From RGIG6353 sp045653035 (lineage in GTDB: Bacteria > Bacillota > Clostridia > Oscillospirales > SIG627), in assembly GCA_045653035.1 (NCBI GenBank), contig JAZOLO010000011.1, forward strand, positions 1 to 6,052: a stretch of 6,052 bases of DNA, given 5' to 3'. Shown piece by piece: positions 1 through 5,564 of this stretch; the stretch's first letter is position 1; the number at the start of each line of letters is the position of its first letter. The notes under the pieces were generated by a model. That model ran no database searches. It worked only from the letters and a program-made list of their open reading frames with translations, and was not told where the DNA came from. The translations under genes and the position numbers were made by a program.

Positions 1-1751
1 ATAGAGCCTATCTTGTGAGTTGAGCCAACGAGATTTCCTATGATCATAGTACTTTCCGTCTGACCGAAGCCCTCGAGAATCTGGAGACCTGTAAGCTTTT
101 CAAACTGGTGATAAACCTCGGGGTTAAGCGCCTCACCTGCAGTTGTCATATGCTTTACACTTGAAAGGTCGTATTTCGAAATGTCCTCTTTTACCATCAT
201 GCGGAGCATGGTGGGAGGGGCACAGAAGGTGGTAATCTTGTGTTTTGCATACATGGGTAGAATATCTGCCGCATCAAATCGGACAAAGTCGTAAACAAAG
301 AGACCAGGCTCGCATACCCACTGTCCGTAGAACTTACCCCACATGGCCTTTGCCCAGCCTGTGTCTGAAATGGTAAGGTGAAGTCCGTCGGGGTCAACGG
401 TATGCCAGTACTTTGCAGTATGGAAGTGACCGAGAGCATATTTACATGAGTGAGCCGCAATCTTGGGATAACCTGTTGTACCTGATGTGAAGTACATTAT
501 CATAAGGTCGTCGCCCTTGGGGCTTTCCTCTGTTCTGGAAAAATGAGTACTGAAAAGTGAGGTTTCCTCGTCGAAGCTGCGCCAACCCTTACGCTCACCG
601 TTAACCATAATCTTATGTTTAAGAGTGTCGCACTTTTCGGATGCAAGGTCAACCTGTGCCGCAGTATCGCCTGTACCCGTACAGATGATTGCAGAAACGC
701 CTGCCGCATTGAAGCGGTATTCAAAGTCATGCTCCTGAAGCTGATTTGTAGCAGGGATTGCAATAGCACCAAGCTTGTGAAGACCTAGCATCGCTATCCA
801 GAACTGATAGTGACGCTTTAAAACAAGCATTACTCTGTCGCCCTTTTTGATGCCAAGAGATTTAAAGTAGTTTGCCGCCTGATTTGAGAGCTTCTTCATG
901 TCCTTGAAGGTAAATCTTCTCTCTGTCTTATCAAGGGATATATGTAACATTGCAAGCTTATCGGGTGTTCTATCTGCAATAGCGTCTACAATGTCGAAAG
1001 CAAAGTTGAATTCATTCTCATTTTTGAAGGTGATGGAAAGGGGAGTACCGTTTTTATCCTCAACGGTATCGATGAACTTGCGGTATGCTCTTTCCTCGGT
1101 ATCCTTCGGGAGTTGTCTTTCGGTGGATACAGCCTTAACGGGAGTAAGCTCAGGAATGGGTTCACCTGTGGGATTGAGAACGATAGCATAAAAGAGACAG
1201 TCACGTCCGTTTACCGCAACCATGCCGTGAGGAGTTGAACTGTTGTAGTAGATGCTGTCACCTGCGTTCAGTACTTCGGTATGATTACCTACCTTTACTT
1301 TAAGAGAGCCTTCAATAACGATATCGCACTCCTGACCGGAGTGAGTTGTTACTTCAATGGCATCATCTGCCACCTCACCCGTATAGGTCGCCTTAACGTA
1401 AAGAGGCTCGGCAATACGGTTTTTGAAGGAGGAGGCAAGACTGAAATAAGTCATAGCGTGTGCTTCTTCAATCTTCTGCCCCATGCCCTGTCTTGTTACG
1501 GTATAGCTTTTAAGCTTGGGACTGTAGCCCTCGATAATATCGGTAACGTCAACGCCAAGAGCCTGAGCACAGCGATATATAAATGCGAAAGTAAGGTCGC
1601 TTTCGCCTTTTTCACACGCCTCATATTCTGCAACCGACACGTCGGTTGCTTTTGCCATTTCTTCTATTGAAAGCGAGTGGATGTCTCTGAGCTCCTTGAT
1701 ACGCTCAGCCATTGCCTTGATTTTAAAATCAAGACCTGTGTTTTGATTCAT
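1..1751 (-). CDS. XRE-cupin-acyl-CoA synthetase fusion, paralog B (3' end outside window), behind a Val-type T-box
   Basis: The gene starts at ATG 1751-1749, with GGAGG at 1757-1761 five bases upstream. It stays open to the window edge, giving 583 visible residues. By alignment with its neighbour (754 aa), about 179 C-terminal residues lie outside, so the full protein should be near 762 aa. Visible domains are an XRE helix-turn-helix (about 16-73), a cupin_2 barrel (about 118-200, with H137, E141 and H175 as candidate metal or ligand residues) and an AMP-binding adenylation domain from about 253. The adenylation domain has the phosphate-binding loop TSGTTGYPK (422-430), the TTAGE segment and GFGQTE (561-566). 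The hinge and the C-terminal catalytic lysine are not visible because of truncation. The family converts a carboxylic acid, ATP and CoA to acyl-CoA, and it resembles the medium-chain acyl-CoA synthetase (ACSM-like) branch. The T-box leader predicts induction when tRNA-Val is uncharged, so a Val-precursor acid such as isobutyrate is my inferred substrate. Relative to the paralog, the acyl-pocket region differs: GWAKAM here and GWGKAL there, QTESTMIIGN here and QTELTLTIAN there. Confidence 0.93.
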   Translation of the reverse strand, partial: MNQNTGLDFKIKAMAERIKELRDIHSLSIEEMAKATDVSVAEYEACEKGESDLTFAFIYRCAQALGVDVTDIIEGYSPKLKSYTVTRQGMGQKIEEAHAMTYFSLASSFKNRIAEPLYVKATYTGEVADDAIEVTTHSGQECDIVIEGSLKVKVGNHTEVLNAGDSIYYNSSTPHGMVAVNGRDCLFYAIVLNPTGEPIPELTPVKAVSTERQLPKDTEERAYRKFIDTVEDKNGTPLSITFKNENEFNFAFDIVDAIADRTPDKLAMLHISLDKTERRFTFKDMKKLSNQAANYFKSLGIKKGDRVMLVLKRHYQFWIAMLGLHKLGAIAIPATNQLQEHDFEYRFNAAGVSAIICTGTGDTAAQVDLASEKCDTLKHKIMVNGERKGWRSFDEETSLFSTHFSRTEESPKGDDLMIMYFTSGTTGYPKIAAHSCKYALGHFHTAKYWHTVDPDGLHLTISDTGWAKAMWGKFYGQWVCEPGLFVYDFVRFDAADILPMYAKHKITTFCAPPTMLRMMVKEDISKYDLSSVKHMTTAGEALNPEVYHQFEKLTGLQILEGFGQTESTMIIGNLVGSTHKIGS

Positions 1752-1773
1752 TTCAACCTCCGAAAACAGGGAC

Positions 1774-1811
1774 AAAAAAACTCGTCCCAAAGATATAATC
1801 CTTGAGACGAG
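1774..1811 (-). terminator. Intrinsic terminator of the downstream (Val-type) T-box
   Basis: On the minus strand the arms at 1811-1800 (beginning CTCGTC) and 1792-1781 (ending GACGAG) form a 12-bp stem with three G-U pairs and a 7-nt loop. Seven T residues follow immediately (1780-1774). The 5' arm includes CTCAAG, which can instead pair with CTTGAG just before the T-box motif, giving mutually exclusive terminator and antiterminator folds. It ends transcription 22 nt before the start codon unless uncharged tRNA stabilises the antiterminator. Confidence 0.95.
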
Positions 1812-2042
1812 CAAAAAACATGCCCGCGGTACCACTCAAGTTGCGGATACACCGCCACTCTTGGAATCAAACAATTCCTATGCATTAACGCAGCAATCAC
1901 GGAGAGGGTCTACTCGGTATGCCTTTCTTCCTCCCGACTCAGAAGCTACAAATATCAAACGCCTTCTTCGACTCACACCAACCGTCGCCTCTCTTAGCAA
2001 GGTAAGTCTGATAAACTCTTCGTCAAAGTCTTTTTCTTGAAT
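1774..2042 (-). ncRNA. T-box riboswitch leader, predicted tRNA-Val sensor (specifier GUA)
   Basis: The T-box motif GAGTGGTACCGCGG lies at 1837-1824 on the minus strand. Stem I shows a GACGAAGAG start, an AGAGAG segment and a GGTGTGA apical loop closed by CGAC/GTCG. ATCAGAC/GTTTGAT is the helix above the specifier loop, and GAAG/CTTC lies below it. The 3' side of that loop reads ATTTGTAG. Aligning the CTTCTGAG that follows with the UUCUUGAG after GGC-A in B. subtilis glyQS (recalled from memory) puts the specifier at GUA (1949-1947), followed by the expected purine G. The UGGU bulge (1834-1831) pairs with ACCA, so the tRNA should have discriminator A, as tRNA-Val does. A stem III hairpin GCGG/CCGC lies at 1855-1843. 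Its counterpart in the other leader is GCAGT/ACTGC in an element of the same length, so the pairs covary. The leader runs from about 2042 to the gene. The T-box call is very secure; the amino acid assignment is good but not certain. Confidence 0.95.
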
Positions 2043-2048
2043 AAAAGA

Positions 2049-2077
2049 ATTATATCATAAAAAAGTTAACTTGTCAA
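2049..2077 (-). promoter_or_regulatory. Sigma-A promoter of the Val-type T-box unit
   Basis: A perfect -35 TTGACA (2077-2072) and a perfect -10 TATAAT (2054-2049) are separated by exactly 17 bp, with transcription expected to start near 2042. The -35 box lies only 12 bp after the stop codon of the upstream paralog. No terminator hairpin fits in between, so upstream transcripts probably run into this leader. Confidence 0.93.
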
Positions 2078-2089
2078 GCCCTCAATTTA

Positions 2090-4354
2090 TCAAAGCTTGT
2101 TTCTCTGTATTTTGCCGCTGATGGTCTTGGGAAGCTCATCGCGGAATACAACGATTCTGGGATACTTGTAAGGAGCGGTGTGCTTCTTTACGTATTCCTG
2201 AATTTCTTTTTTCAGCTCTTCCGTAGGCTCTGTGCCCTTTACAAGAACGATACTTGCCTTAACTACCTGTCCTCTCACCTCGTCGGGTGCAGCAGAAACG
2301 CCACATTCAAGGACGTATGGAAGCTCCATAATAACGCTTTCTATCTCGAAAGGACCGATGCGGTAGCCTGAAGATTTGATAACGTCGTCTGTGCGTCCCA
2401 CGTACCAGAAGAAGCCGTCCTCGTCACGCCATGCAACGTCACCTGTGTGATAATAGCCGTCGTGCATAACCTCACGCGTCTTTTCTTCGTTTCCGTAATA
2501 GCCGAGGAAAAGACCACAGGGCACTTTATCGCTGTATTTTACACAGATTTCTCCGTTTTCACCGTCGGGAACAGGGTTTCCGTCGGGGTCGAGAATTACA
2601 ACGTCGTAAAGGGGAGTGGGTCTGCCCATAGAGCCTATCTTGTGGCTTTGACCGATAAGGTTTGCAATAGTAAGAGTAAGCTCTGTCTGACCGAAGCCTT
2701 CCATTATCTGAAGTCCCGTCAGCTTTTCAAACTGATAGTAAACCTCGGGGTTAAGCGCCTCGCCTGCCGTTGTCATGTGCTTGATTGAGGAAAGGTCGTA
2801 TTTGGACAAATCTTCCTTTATCATCATACGGAGCATTGTAGGAGGAGCACAGAAGGTCTTTATATTGTATTTTGCAAACATGGGAAGTATTTCTGACGCA
2901 TCGAATTTGTCAAAGTCGTAGGTGAATACAGCACCCTCTGCAAGCCACTGACCGTAAAGCTTACCCCAAAGTGCTTTGCCCCAACCTGTCTCGGAGATGG
3001 TAAAGTGAAGTCCGTCAGGCTCTACCATGTGCCAGTATTTTGCGGTTATGTAGTGACCGAGAGCATATTTATAAGAATGGCTTGCAATCTTTGGATAACC
3101 CGTTGTGCCCGATGTGAAGAACATGAGCATGGGGTCGTTTCCTGAGGCGGTATTCTCGTCACGGTAGAAGTGAGCTGAGAAGAGAGGATATTCTTCGTCA
3201 AAGTTTTTCCAGCCCGAAAGCTCTCTGCCAACAATAACCTTTGTTTTAAGGGTAGGGCAGTCCTTTTGGGCAAGGTCTACTTCTTCTGCAACCTTTCCGT
3301 CACCTGTACAGATGATTGCAGAAACACCTGCTGCATTGAAGCGGTATTCAAAGTCATGAGCAACGAGAAGGTTAGTTGCGGGAATAGCAACAGCACCCAG
3401 CTTGTGAAGTGCAAGAATAGCGTACCAGAACTGGTAATGACGCTTCAAAACAAGCATTACTCTGTCACCCTTCTTGATACCGAGTGACTTGAAGTAATTT
3501 GCTACCTGATTGGACTTACGCTTCATATCATTGAAGGTAAGAAATCTTTCGGTCTTATTCTTGTCGATATGCACCATGGCAAGCTTGTCAGGATTTTTCT
3601 TTGCGATGGCATCAACTATATCGAAAGCAAAATTGAACTTATCTTCGTTTTCAAAGTCAATCTTAAGAAGACTTCCGTTTTCGTCCTCAACTGTTTTGAT
3701 GAAAGTATCGCTTACGAGCCCACTCTTTACTGCCGAGGCGGAAATAGTCTTTCTTACAGTAGGCTCACTCTCTGCATCGCCTGGGAGTACAACCGCAACG
3801 AAAAGACAGTCCTCGCCATCAACGGCAACCATACCGTGAGGAGTCGAGCTGTTGTAGTAAATGCTGTCACCCTCGCTGAGATATTCTACGTGTTCACCTA
3901 CCTGTATTTTAAGTCTGCCCTTCATAATGAAGTCAAACTCTTGTCCCGAATGTGTCGCAAGATTTATGGGAGCATTTTGCAAAGACTCATCATATTCATA
4001 TTTTACCCAGTAGGGCTCGGCAATCTTGCCCTTGAATTTGGGAGCAAGACTCTGTATTTCAATCCCGTTTTCCTTTGCGGTATCCTGACCCTCACCCTTA
4101 CGTGTAACTGTATATGAACGAAGCTTTGCACTTTTACCTTCAAGTATATCAGTCATGTCGATATCGAAGGCAAGAGCACACTTATGAATAAAGGAGAAAG
4201 GAAAATCATTCTTTCCTGCTTCATAGTTAAGGTATTCGTTTACCGACACTTCGGTTTTTTCTGCCATTTCTTCAATGCTTATGCCGTAAATCTCACGCAT
4301 CTCGCGAATTCGGCGAGCCACTTCCATAAGCTTTTCTTTTGAAGTTGTTGACAT
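2090..4354 (-). CDS. XRE-cupin-acyl-CoA synthetase fusion, paralog A (complete), behind an Ile-type T-box
   Basis: This is a complete 754-aa protein. I chose ATG 4354-4352 because AAGGAGGA lies 7 nt upstream. An upstream in-frame start adding 28 residues would lie inside the T-box terminator. Domains in order are an XRE helix-turn-helix (about 13-70), a cupin_2 barrel (about 115-195, with H135, E139 and H173) and an AMP-binding domain (about 245-670). The AMP-binding domain carries TSGTTGYPK (414-422), GFGQTE (553-558), YHTGD (635-639) and the hinge motif GRTDDVIKSSGYRIG (653-667). The C-terminal subdomain ends in PKTISGKIQRNKL with the expected catalytic lysine K748. All core ANL-superfamily motifs are intact, so I expect an active acid:CoA ligase of the medium-chain acyl-CoA synthetase (ACSM-like) type. 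Known ligases of this family need neither an XRE nor a cupin domain, so the roughly 240-residue N-terminal extension is the odd part. It may make the protein an autoregulator or ligand-gated enzyme. The Ile-type leader points to 2-methylbutyrate or a related Ile precursor as substrate, which is an inference. Confidence 0.96.
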   Translation of the reverse strand: MSTTSKEKLMEVARRIREMREIYGISIEEMAEKTEVSVNEYLNYEAGKNDFPFSFIHKCALAFDIDMTDILEGKSAKLRSYTVTRKGEGQDTAKENGIEIQSLAPKFKGKIAEPYWVKYEYDESLQNAPINLATHSGQEFDFIMKGRLKIQVGEHVEYLSEGDSIYYNSSTPHGMVAVDGEDCLFVAVVLPGDAESEPTVRKTISASAVKSGLVSDTFIKTVEDENGSLLKIDFENEDKFNFAFDIVDAIAKKNPDKLAMVHIDKNKTERFLTFNDMKRKSNQVANYFKSLGIKKGDRVMLVLKRHYQFWYAILALHKLGAVAIPATNLLVAHDFEYRFNAAGVSAIICTGDGKVAEEVDLAQKDCPTLKTKVIVGRELSGWKNFDEEYPLFSAHFYRDENTASGNDPMLMFFTSGTTGYPKIASHSYKYALGHYITAKYWHMVEPDGLHFTISETGWGKALWGKLYGQWLAEGAVFTYDFDKFDASEILPMFAKYNIKTFCAPPTMLRMMIKEDLSKYDLSSIKHMTTAGEALNPEVYYQFEKLTGLQIMEGFGQTELTLTIANLIGQSHKIGSMGRPTPLYDVVILDPDGNPVPDGENGEICVKYSDKVPCGLFLGYYGNEEKTREVMHDGYYHTGDVAWRDEDGFFWYVGRTDDVIKSSGYRIGPFEIESVIMELPYVLECGVSAAPDEVRGQVVKASIVLVKGTEPTEELKKEIQEYVKKHTAPYKYPRIVVFRDELPKTISGKIQRNKL

Positions 4355-4361
4355 AATAAAA

Positions 4362-4369
4362 TCCTCCTT
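4362..4369 (-). promoter_or_regulatory. Ribosome binding site that fixes the start of paralog A
   Basis: The minus strand reads AAGGAGGA, a near-perfect anti-16S match, 7 nt before ATG 4354. It lies just downstream of the T-box terminator, so it is present only on read-through transcripts. It rules out the longer in-frame start at 4438. Confidence 0.92.
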
Positions 4370-4380
4370 GAAATAAAAAT

Positions 4381-4412
4381 AAAAAACCCGTCTCAAAAAA
4401 CTTTGAGACGGG
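4381..4412 (-). terminator. Intrinsic terminator of the upstream (Ile-type) T-box
   Basis: Minus-strand arms CCCGTCTCAAA (4412-4402) and TTTGAGACGGG (4397-4387) form a perfect 11-bp stem with a 4-nt loop, followed by six T residues and a further T-rich run. The CTCAAA of the 5' arm can alternatively pair with TTTGAG just before the T-box motif, which is the usual terminator/antiterminator switch. Confidence 0.96.
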
Positions 4413-4642
4413 TGAAAATCACTCGCGGTACCACTCAAATTGCAGTAAAACTGCCACTCTTGGAATCAAACAATTCCTATGCATTTACGCAGCAATCACG
4501 GGAAGCACCTACTTTTTTCATTTCAGCGTTCCGGCTCAGAAGTGATAGGATACTTTGCTAGTTGCTGTCGGCTCACACCAAATGCCGACTCTCTGAAAAC
4601 AACCTTCAAAACCGTCTTCGTCATAGCCTTTAATATTTTGAT
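4381..4642 (-). ncRNA. T-box riboswitch leader, predicted tRNA-Ile sensor (specifier AUC)
   Basis: The T-box motif GAGTGGTACCGCG lies at 4436-4424 on the minus strand. Stem I shows ATGACGAAG, CAGAGAG and a TGGTGTGA apical loop closed by a perfect GTCGGC/GCCGAC helix. Below it are GTTGT/GCAAC and, nearer the specifier loop, TTTTG/CAAAG. The specifier loop's 3' side ends CCTATCA, followed by CTTCTGAGCC. Aligned on CTTCTGAG with the other leader and with glyQS, the specifier is AUC (4546-4544), followed by the expected purine A. The UGGU bulge requires discriminator base A, consistent with tRNA-Ile. The stretch from about 4501 to 4455, including the GGAAT/ATTCC hairpin at 4477-4462, is almost identical to the downstream leader, while stem I has diverged strongly. 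Stem III (4454-4442) is GCAGT/ACTGC. The leader should run from about 4642 to the coding sequence. Confidence 0.95.
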
Positions 4643-4648
4643 GAGTAC

Positions 4649-4677
4649 AATATAACACCAAAAATAAGGTTTGTCAA
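4649..4677 (-). promoter_or_regulatory. Sigma-A promoter of the Ile-type T-box unit
   Basis: A perfect -35 TTGACA (4677-4672) and a -10 TATATT (4654-4649) are separated by 17 bp, with transcription expected near 4642. Box positions and spacing relative to the T-box match the downstream unit, which supports duplication of promoter, leader and gene together. Confidence 0.9.
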
Positions 4678-4697
4678 GAGTTTTTTGAAAATTATTT

Positions 4698-4753
4698 TTC
4701 CACCAAAACAAAAACAGAGCATCTTACGACACTCTGTTTTTGTTTTGGTGGAA
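4698..4753 (-). terminator. Long AT-flanked hairpin, probable bidirectional terminator after the XRE membrane regulator
   Basis: The arms 4698-4719 and 4732-4753 are perfect 22-bp inverted repeats. On the minus strand the 12-nt centre can add four more pairs (TGUC with GAUG, including two G-U) and close with a GUAA loop of the GNRA class. The core CAGAG/CTCTG stem is preceded by an A-rich tract and followed by TTTTTGTTTT, the usual layout of an intrinsic terminator. Because the tracts are symmetric it could work on either strand. It lies 79 bp beyond the stop of the 5441-4833 gene and just before the next promoter. A small palindromic mobile-element remnant is an alternative. Confidence 0.7.
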
Positions 4754-4761
4754 GACAGTGC

Positions 4762-4807
4762 AAACGGTGCGTAGAGGTAGGTAAAAAACGCAAAAAGTGA
4801 ACCGTTT
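4762..4807. repeat. Short nested inverted repeats in the 3' untranslated region
   Basis: AAACGGT (4762-4768) is mirrored by ACCGTTT (4801-4807), and GCGT (4769-4772) is mirrored by ACGC (4788-4791). Together they could form a two-part hairpin between the regulator stop codon and the long terminator hairpin. The arms are short and could be chance. I see nothing else in 4754-4832. Confidence 0.3.
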
Positions 4808-4832
4808 ACAATCTGTTCGATAAATTGGGATT

Positions 4833-5441
4833 TTATTTCTTCAATACTTTTTTGCACCAAGTGCGTTTGTTGCATTTAGGACACATTAAGTGACGAGTAA
4901 AGCCTCTATGCATTGCCCACAGCACTTCCGAATAAGTGGGTACAATTTCGTAACCGCAATTTTTGCACTTGTAAGCACCTACACTGACTTCAAGCTTTAA
5001 TGCATAGAAGCACGGTATCAAAAACACAACGCAAATTCCGAGAATTGTGATGAATTGCCATACTCCTTCGGGTATTAAAAATGAAGCAATAAAGATACCT
5101 GCAATTAGGGCTGTCATGCTTACAATCATAATCGCCCACATAGAAGTCCAAATTGTTTTGTTTTTCTTCTCTAATTCTTTCGCCATATCAAGCAAAAGTT
5201 GTTCGTTTTTCTGATTATTATTTTCCATATTGATTTTCTCCCCACTTAATAATTCATTTACACTGATGCAAAGAATATCACAGAGTTCAAGCATTATCGA
5301 AGTATCAGGCATTGCCACGCCGCGTTCCCACTTGGATATTGCTTTATCGGTGATACCCAGTTTTTCTGCTAACTGCATTTGTGTTAAGTTCACCTTTTTT
5401 CTGCACTCGGCAATAAATCTTCCGATTTTTATTTGATTCAT
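4833..5441 (-). CDS. XRE-family regulator with two membrane segments and a C-terminal zinc ribbon
   Basis: The product is 202 aa. ATG 5441-5439 is chosen because AAAGGAGG lies 6 nt upstream and the protein then opens directly with the DNA-binding domain. Starting at 5492 would add 17 residues running through that ribosome binding site. Residues about 5-65 are a typical XRE helix-turn-helix, with LTQMQLAEKLGITDKAISKWE and PDTSIMLELCDILCISVNELL. A charged, probably helical linker (about 75-95) follows. Two hydrophobic segments (about 98-123 and 128-148) look like a membrane hairpin. The C-terminal domain has two CxxC pairs, C159/C162 and C187/C190, a zinc-ribbon pattern. I expect a membrane-tethered DNA-binding protein whose signal and targets are unknown. 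It lies 123 bp downstream of the kinase-like gene in the same direction and could be co-transcribed with it. The hairpin at 4698-4753 separates it from the T-box unit, so a functional link to the ligases is not implied. Confidence 0.92.
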   Translation of the reverse strand: MNQIKIGRFIAECRKKVNLTQMQLAEKLGITDKAISKWERGVAMPDTSIMLELCDILCISVNELLSGEKINMENNNQKNEQLLLDMAKELEKKNKTIWTSMWAIMIVSMTALIAGIFIASFLIPEGVWQFITILGICVVFLIPCFYALKLEVSVGAYKCKNCGYEIVPTYSEVLWAMHRGFTRHLMCPKCNKRTWCKKVLKK

Positions 5442-5447
5442 GGGCTG

Positions 5448-5455
5448 CCTCCTTT
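5448..5455 (-). promoter_or_regulatory. Ribosome binding site that fixes the start of the XRE membrane regulator
   Basis: The minus strand reads AAAGGAGG, 6 nt before ATG 5441. A start at 5492 would place this site inside the coding region, so the shorter 202-aa product is preferred. Confidence 0.88.
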
Positions 5456-5532
5456 CGCATACAGTGTAACGGCTTTTTCGCATTAAATACACCCACCATT
5501 GGTTTAGTGAGGAGAATTAAACCTATGGTAGA

Positions 5533-5550
5533 GTCAAAATTGACCGTCAA
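5533..5550. promoter_or_regulatory. Cluster of three GTCAA half-sites, candidate operator upstream of the XRE regulator
   Basis: GTCAA occurs at 5533-5537, inverted at 5540-5544 and direct again at 5546-5550. This makes one inverted pair with a 2-bp spacer and one perfect 11-bp palindrome (TTGAC-C-GTCAA). The cluster sits in the 123-bp gap before the regulator, where self-binding by an XRE protein would be expected. The TTGAC strings could also act as -35 boxes, but I find no convincing -10 at the right distance. Confidence 0.4.
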
Positions 5551-5564
5551 ATTGGAATTTATCA

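Noticed and set aside
1946..1953. Reading the downstream T-box specifier as UGU (Cys), UUG (Leu) or UUU (Phe).
   Set aside because: These frames do not match the one-purine-then-CTTCTGAG spacing shared with the other leader and with glyQS. The UGGU bulge also does not suit tRNA-Cys, which normally has discriminator U.
3569..4117. A 182-codon plus-strand reading frame, and other plus-strand frames such as 1281-1670 and 3510-3839.
   Set aside because: They lie opposite well-conserved cupin and synthetase coding sequence and resemble no protein family I know. They are shadows of the minus-strand genes.
4355..4438. A 28-residue N-terminal extension of paralog A starting at 4438.
   Set aside because: It would translate the T-box antiterminator and terminator, and it lacks a ribosome binding site there. 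A strong site precedes ATG 4354.
1..4660. Long stretches of near-identical sequence seen as possible mobile-element or CRISPR-like repeats.
   Set aside because: The similarity is that of two paralogous genes and their leaders. There are no terminal inverted repeats, transposase or regular spacers.
4523..4875. Small minus-strand reading frames across the T-box stem I, the promoter and the long hairpin.
   Set aside because: The region is explained by structured RNA and promoter elements. The frames have no ribosome binding site and encode low-complexity peptides.
5442..5492. A 17-residue extension of the XRE regulator starting at 5492.
   Set aside because: It reads through the AAAGGAGG site, and the added residues are not part of the XRE fold.
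5442..5564. A dedicated sigma-A promoter for the XRE regulator.
   Set aside because: TTGACG and TTGACT strings are present, but no -10 box lies at 16-18 bp. TATAAT near the kinase-like stop codon lacks a matching -35.
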